Below, piece by piece: positions 5,665 through 6,368 of a DNA stretch of 6,368 nucleotides. The stretch's first letter is position 1. Each line of letters begins with the position of its first letter. Origin of the DNA: Bdellovibrionales bacterium (GTDB taxonomy: Bacteria > Bdellovibrionota > JAFGOL01). The notes under the pieces are model-generated. The model saw nothing but the letters and a program-made list of their open reading frames with translations. It did not search any database and had not been told where the DNA came from. Position numbers and translations under genes: made by a program. Location: NCBI GenBank assembly GCA_022707945.1, contig JAKIZQ010000063.1, forward strand, positions 1 through 6,368, in the 5' to 3' direction.

Positions 5665-6368
5665 TTATTCAGTACAGTATCTTAACATATTTGCTAAAGT
5701 ATTATTATCACCCTTTATTATCATATCAGGCGGAAGATATATAAGATCTCCAGCCTTAACGTCTGTTTGCATGTTGTTATTTTTGGTATCTATATCATGC
5801 ATTGACTTTAATGTCTTTTTACCCGACTTATCTTTATAGTACAAAGTATATTTTTTGTTCTGATCATGCTCACAGACTGTAAAGACCATGTCTTTTATCC
5901 CGCCAGAAAAATATGAAAAAAGTGTTCTGCCCTGCTCTACTTTCACATAATACTCACAACCGTCATCAGGGATAGGAGGAAAAGCAAAGTATTGTGGGCG
6001 AATTGTTTTTATCTCACCATTGTCTATTGGCGGAAGGATTGTTTTATCTTGAGACGAGCCAGGATCGTACTCATAAACAAGTATTGATCTTTCTATTGCT
6101 TCTTTAAAATCACCATCGCTAAGAGGTTCTAATCCCTTTTCTTCCACCTGATTGTTTATAATGGTCTTAACTTCTGGAGCACTATACTCAGCAACGAACT
6201 GTTCTGTTGATATTTCTTTTCCACCACTTCTTAGTTTTTTATAAAGTCTTGCTCTAGAAAGAACCAACGATGCATATGCCTTGGCATCATCTCCTACACC
6301 GTTATACCTTGTAACAGCAGCTGTTTCATATTCACGAGTATATTTTTTAATATCTGTAAGGAATTTTA
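5665..6368 (-). CDS. Probable lytic-transglycosylase-like protein with LysM-like tail (C-terminal part; N-terminus beyond right edge)
   Basis: The frame is open from the stop at 5665 to the window edge, giving 233 visible residues. The TTG codon at 6267 is internal, not a start. Residues 15-44 (TAAVTRYNGVGDDAKAYASL onward) resemble the end of an SLT lytic transglycosylase domain, where a YNG motif (21-23) is followed by an AYA-type helix. A linker rich in Glu and Pro follows (about 45-135). Residues 139-213 look like a LysM peptidoglycan-binding domain stretched by an insertion: YVKVEQGRTLFSYF (140-153) matches the opening YxVkxGdTL element, and VKAGDLIYLPP (203-213) the closing ikpGqxlxIP element. 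Cysteines lie at 137, 165 and 231. It would cut or bind peptidoglycan in the envelope, but both domain assignments are by eye and the catalytic glutamate lies outside the window. It is 65-125 nt upstream of the large exported protein gene, depending on that gene's start. Confidence 0.65.
   Translation of the reverse strand, partial: KFLTDIKKYTREYETAAVTRYNGVGDDAKAYASLVLSRARLYKKLRSGGKEISTEQFVAEYSAPEVKTIINNQVEEKGLEPLSDGDFKEAIERSILVYEYDPGSSQDKTILPPIDNGEIKTIRPQYFAFPPIPDDGCEYYVKVEQGRTLFSYFSGGIKDMVFTVCEHDQNKKYTLYYKDKSGKKTLKSMHDIDTKNNNMQTDVKAGDLIYLPPDMIIKGDNNTLANMLRYCTE

Noticed and set aside
5639..5839. 66-aa open frame on the plus strand
   Set aside because: It mostly overlaps the 3' end of the lytic-transglycosylase-like gene in antisense and has no Shine-Dalgarno sequence or recognisable product.
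5665..6267. A 200-aa protein starting at a TTG codon at 6267
   Set aside because: The frame continues without a stop to the window edge, and the 33 extra residues look like coding sequence (an SLT-like YNG motif). The TTG is an internal leucine codon.
1..6368. CRISPR array, insertion sequence or defence system
   Set aside because: No regularly spaced repeats, transposase motifs, terminal inverted repeats or recognisable defence genes were found when reading both strands.

Overview
The window is an AT-rich bacterial chromosomal segment of ordinary gene density. It holds two translation-related genes and a DNA-repair gene on the left, and a run of five minus-strand genes on the right. The tRNA is bacterial in form, with CCA encoded in the DNA. 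Two genes have clear Shine-Dalgarno sequences, and two or three products appear to be exported. The species cannot be named from the sequence. An AT-rich bacterium with a peptidoglycan wall, probably Gram-negative, fits best; the TyrRS N-terminus (GFDPTADSLHLGS) resembles the clade common in proteobacteria and Bacteroidetes.

Left part (1-1033): the 5' end of tyrS (tyrosyl-tRNA synthetase) runs leftwards off the window. A tRNA-Leu(CAG) gene and tag (3-methyladenine DNA glycosylase I) run rightwards. The tyrS and tRNA-Leu promoter candidates overlap in the short divergent region between them.

Right part (1098-6368, all minus strand), in transcription order: (1) the C-terminal 233 residues of a probable lytic-transglycosylase-like envelope protein with a LysM-like tail, entering from the right edge; (2) a large exported protein of about 757 aa with no recognised overall family, but with an internal segment resembling the acetyl-CoA-binding core of GNAT acetyltransferases; (3) a 276-aa exported protein of unknown function with eight cysteines in its mature part; (4) a 149-aa GNAT acetyltransferase 12 nt behind it; (5) a YgeA-type aspartate/glutamate (broad-specificity amino acid) racemase. 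tag and the racemase gene converge.

The most interesting stretch is 1852-6368: two unrecognised secreted proteins, one carrying a GNAT-like signature, next to a cell-wall-hydrolase-like gene, a second GNAT and an amino acid racemase. A joint role in envelope or peptidoglycan biology is possible but is only inference from proximity. No CRISPR array, insertion sequence, prophage gene or recognisable defence system was seen.
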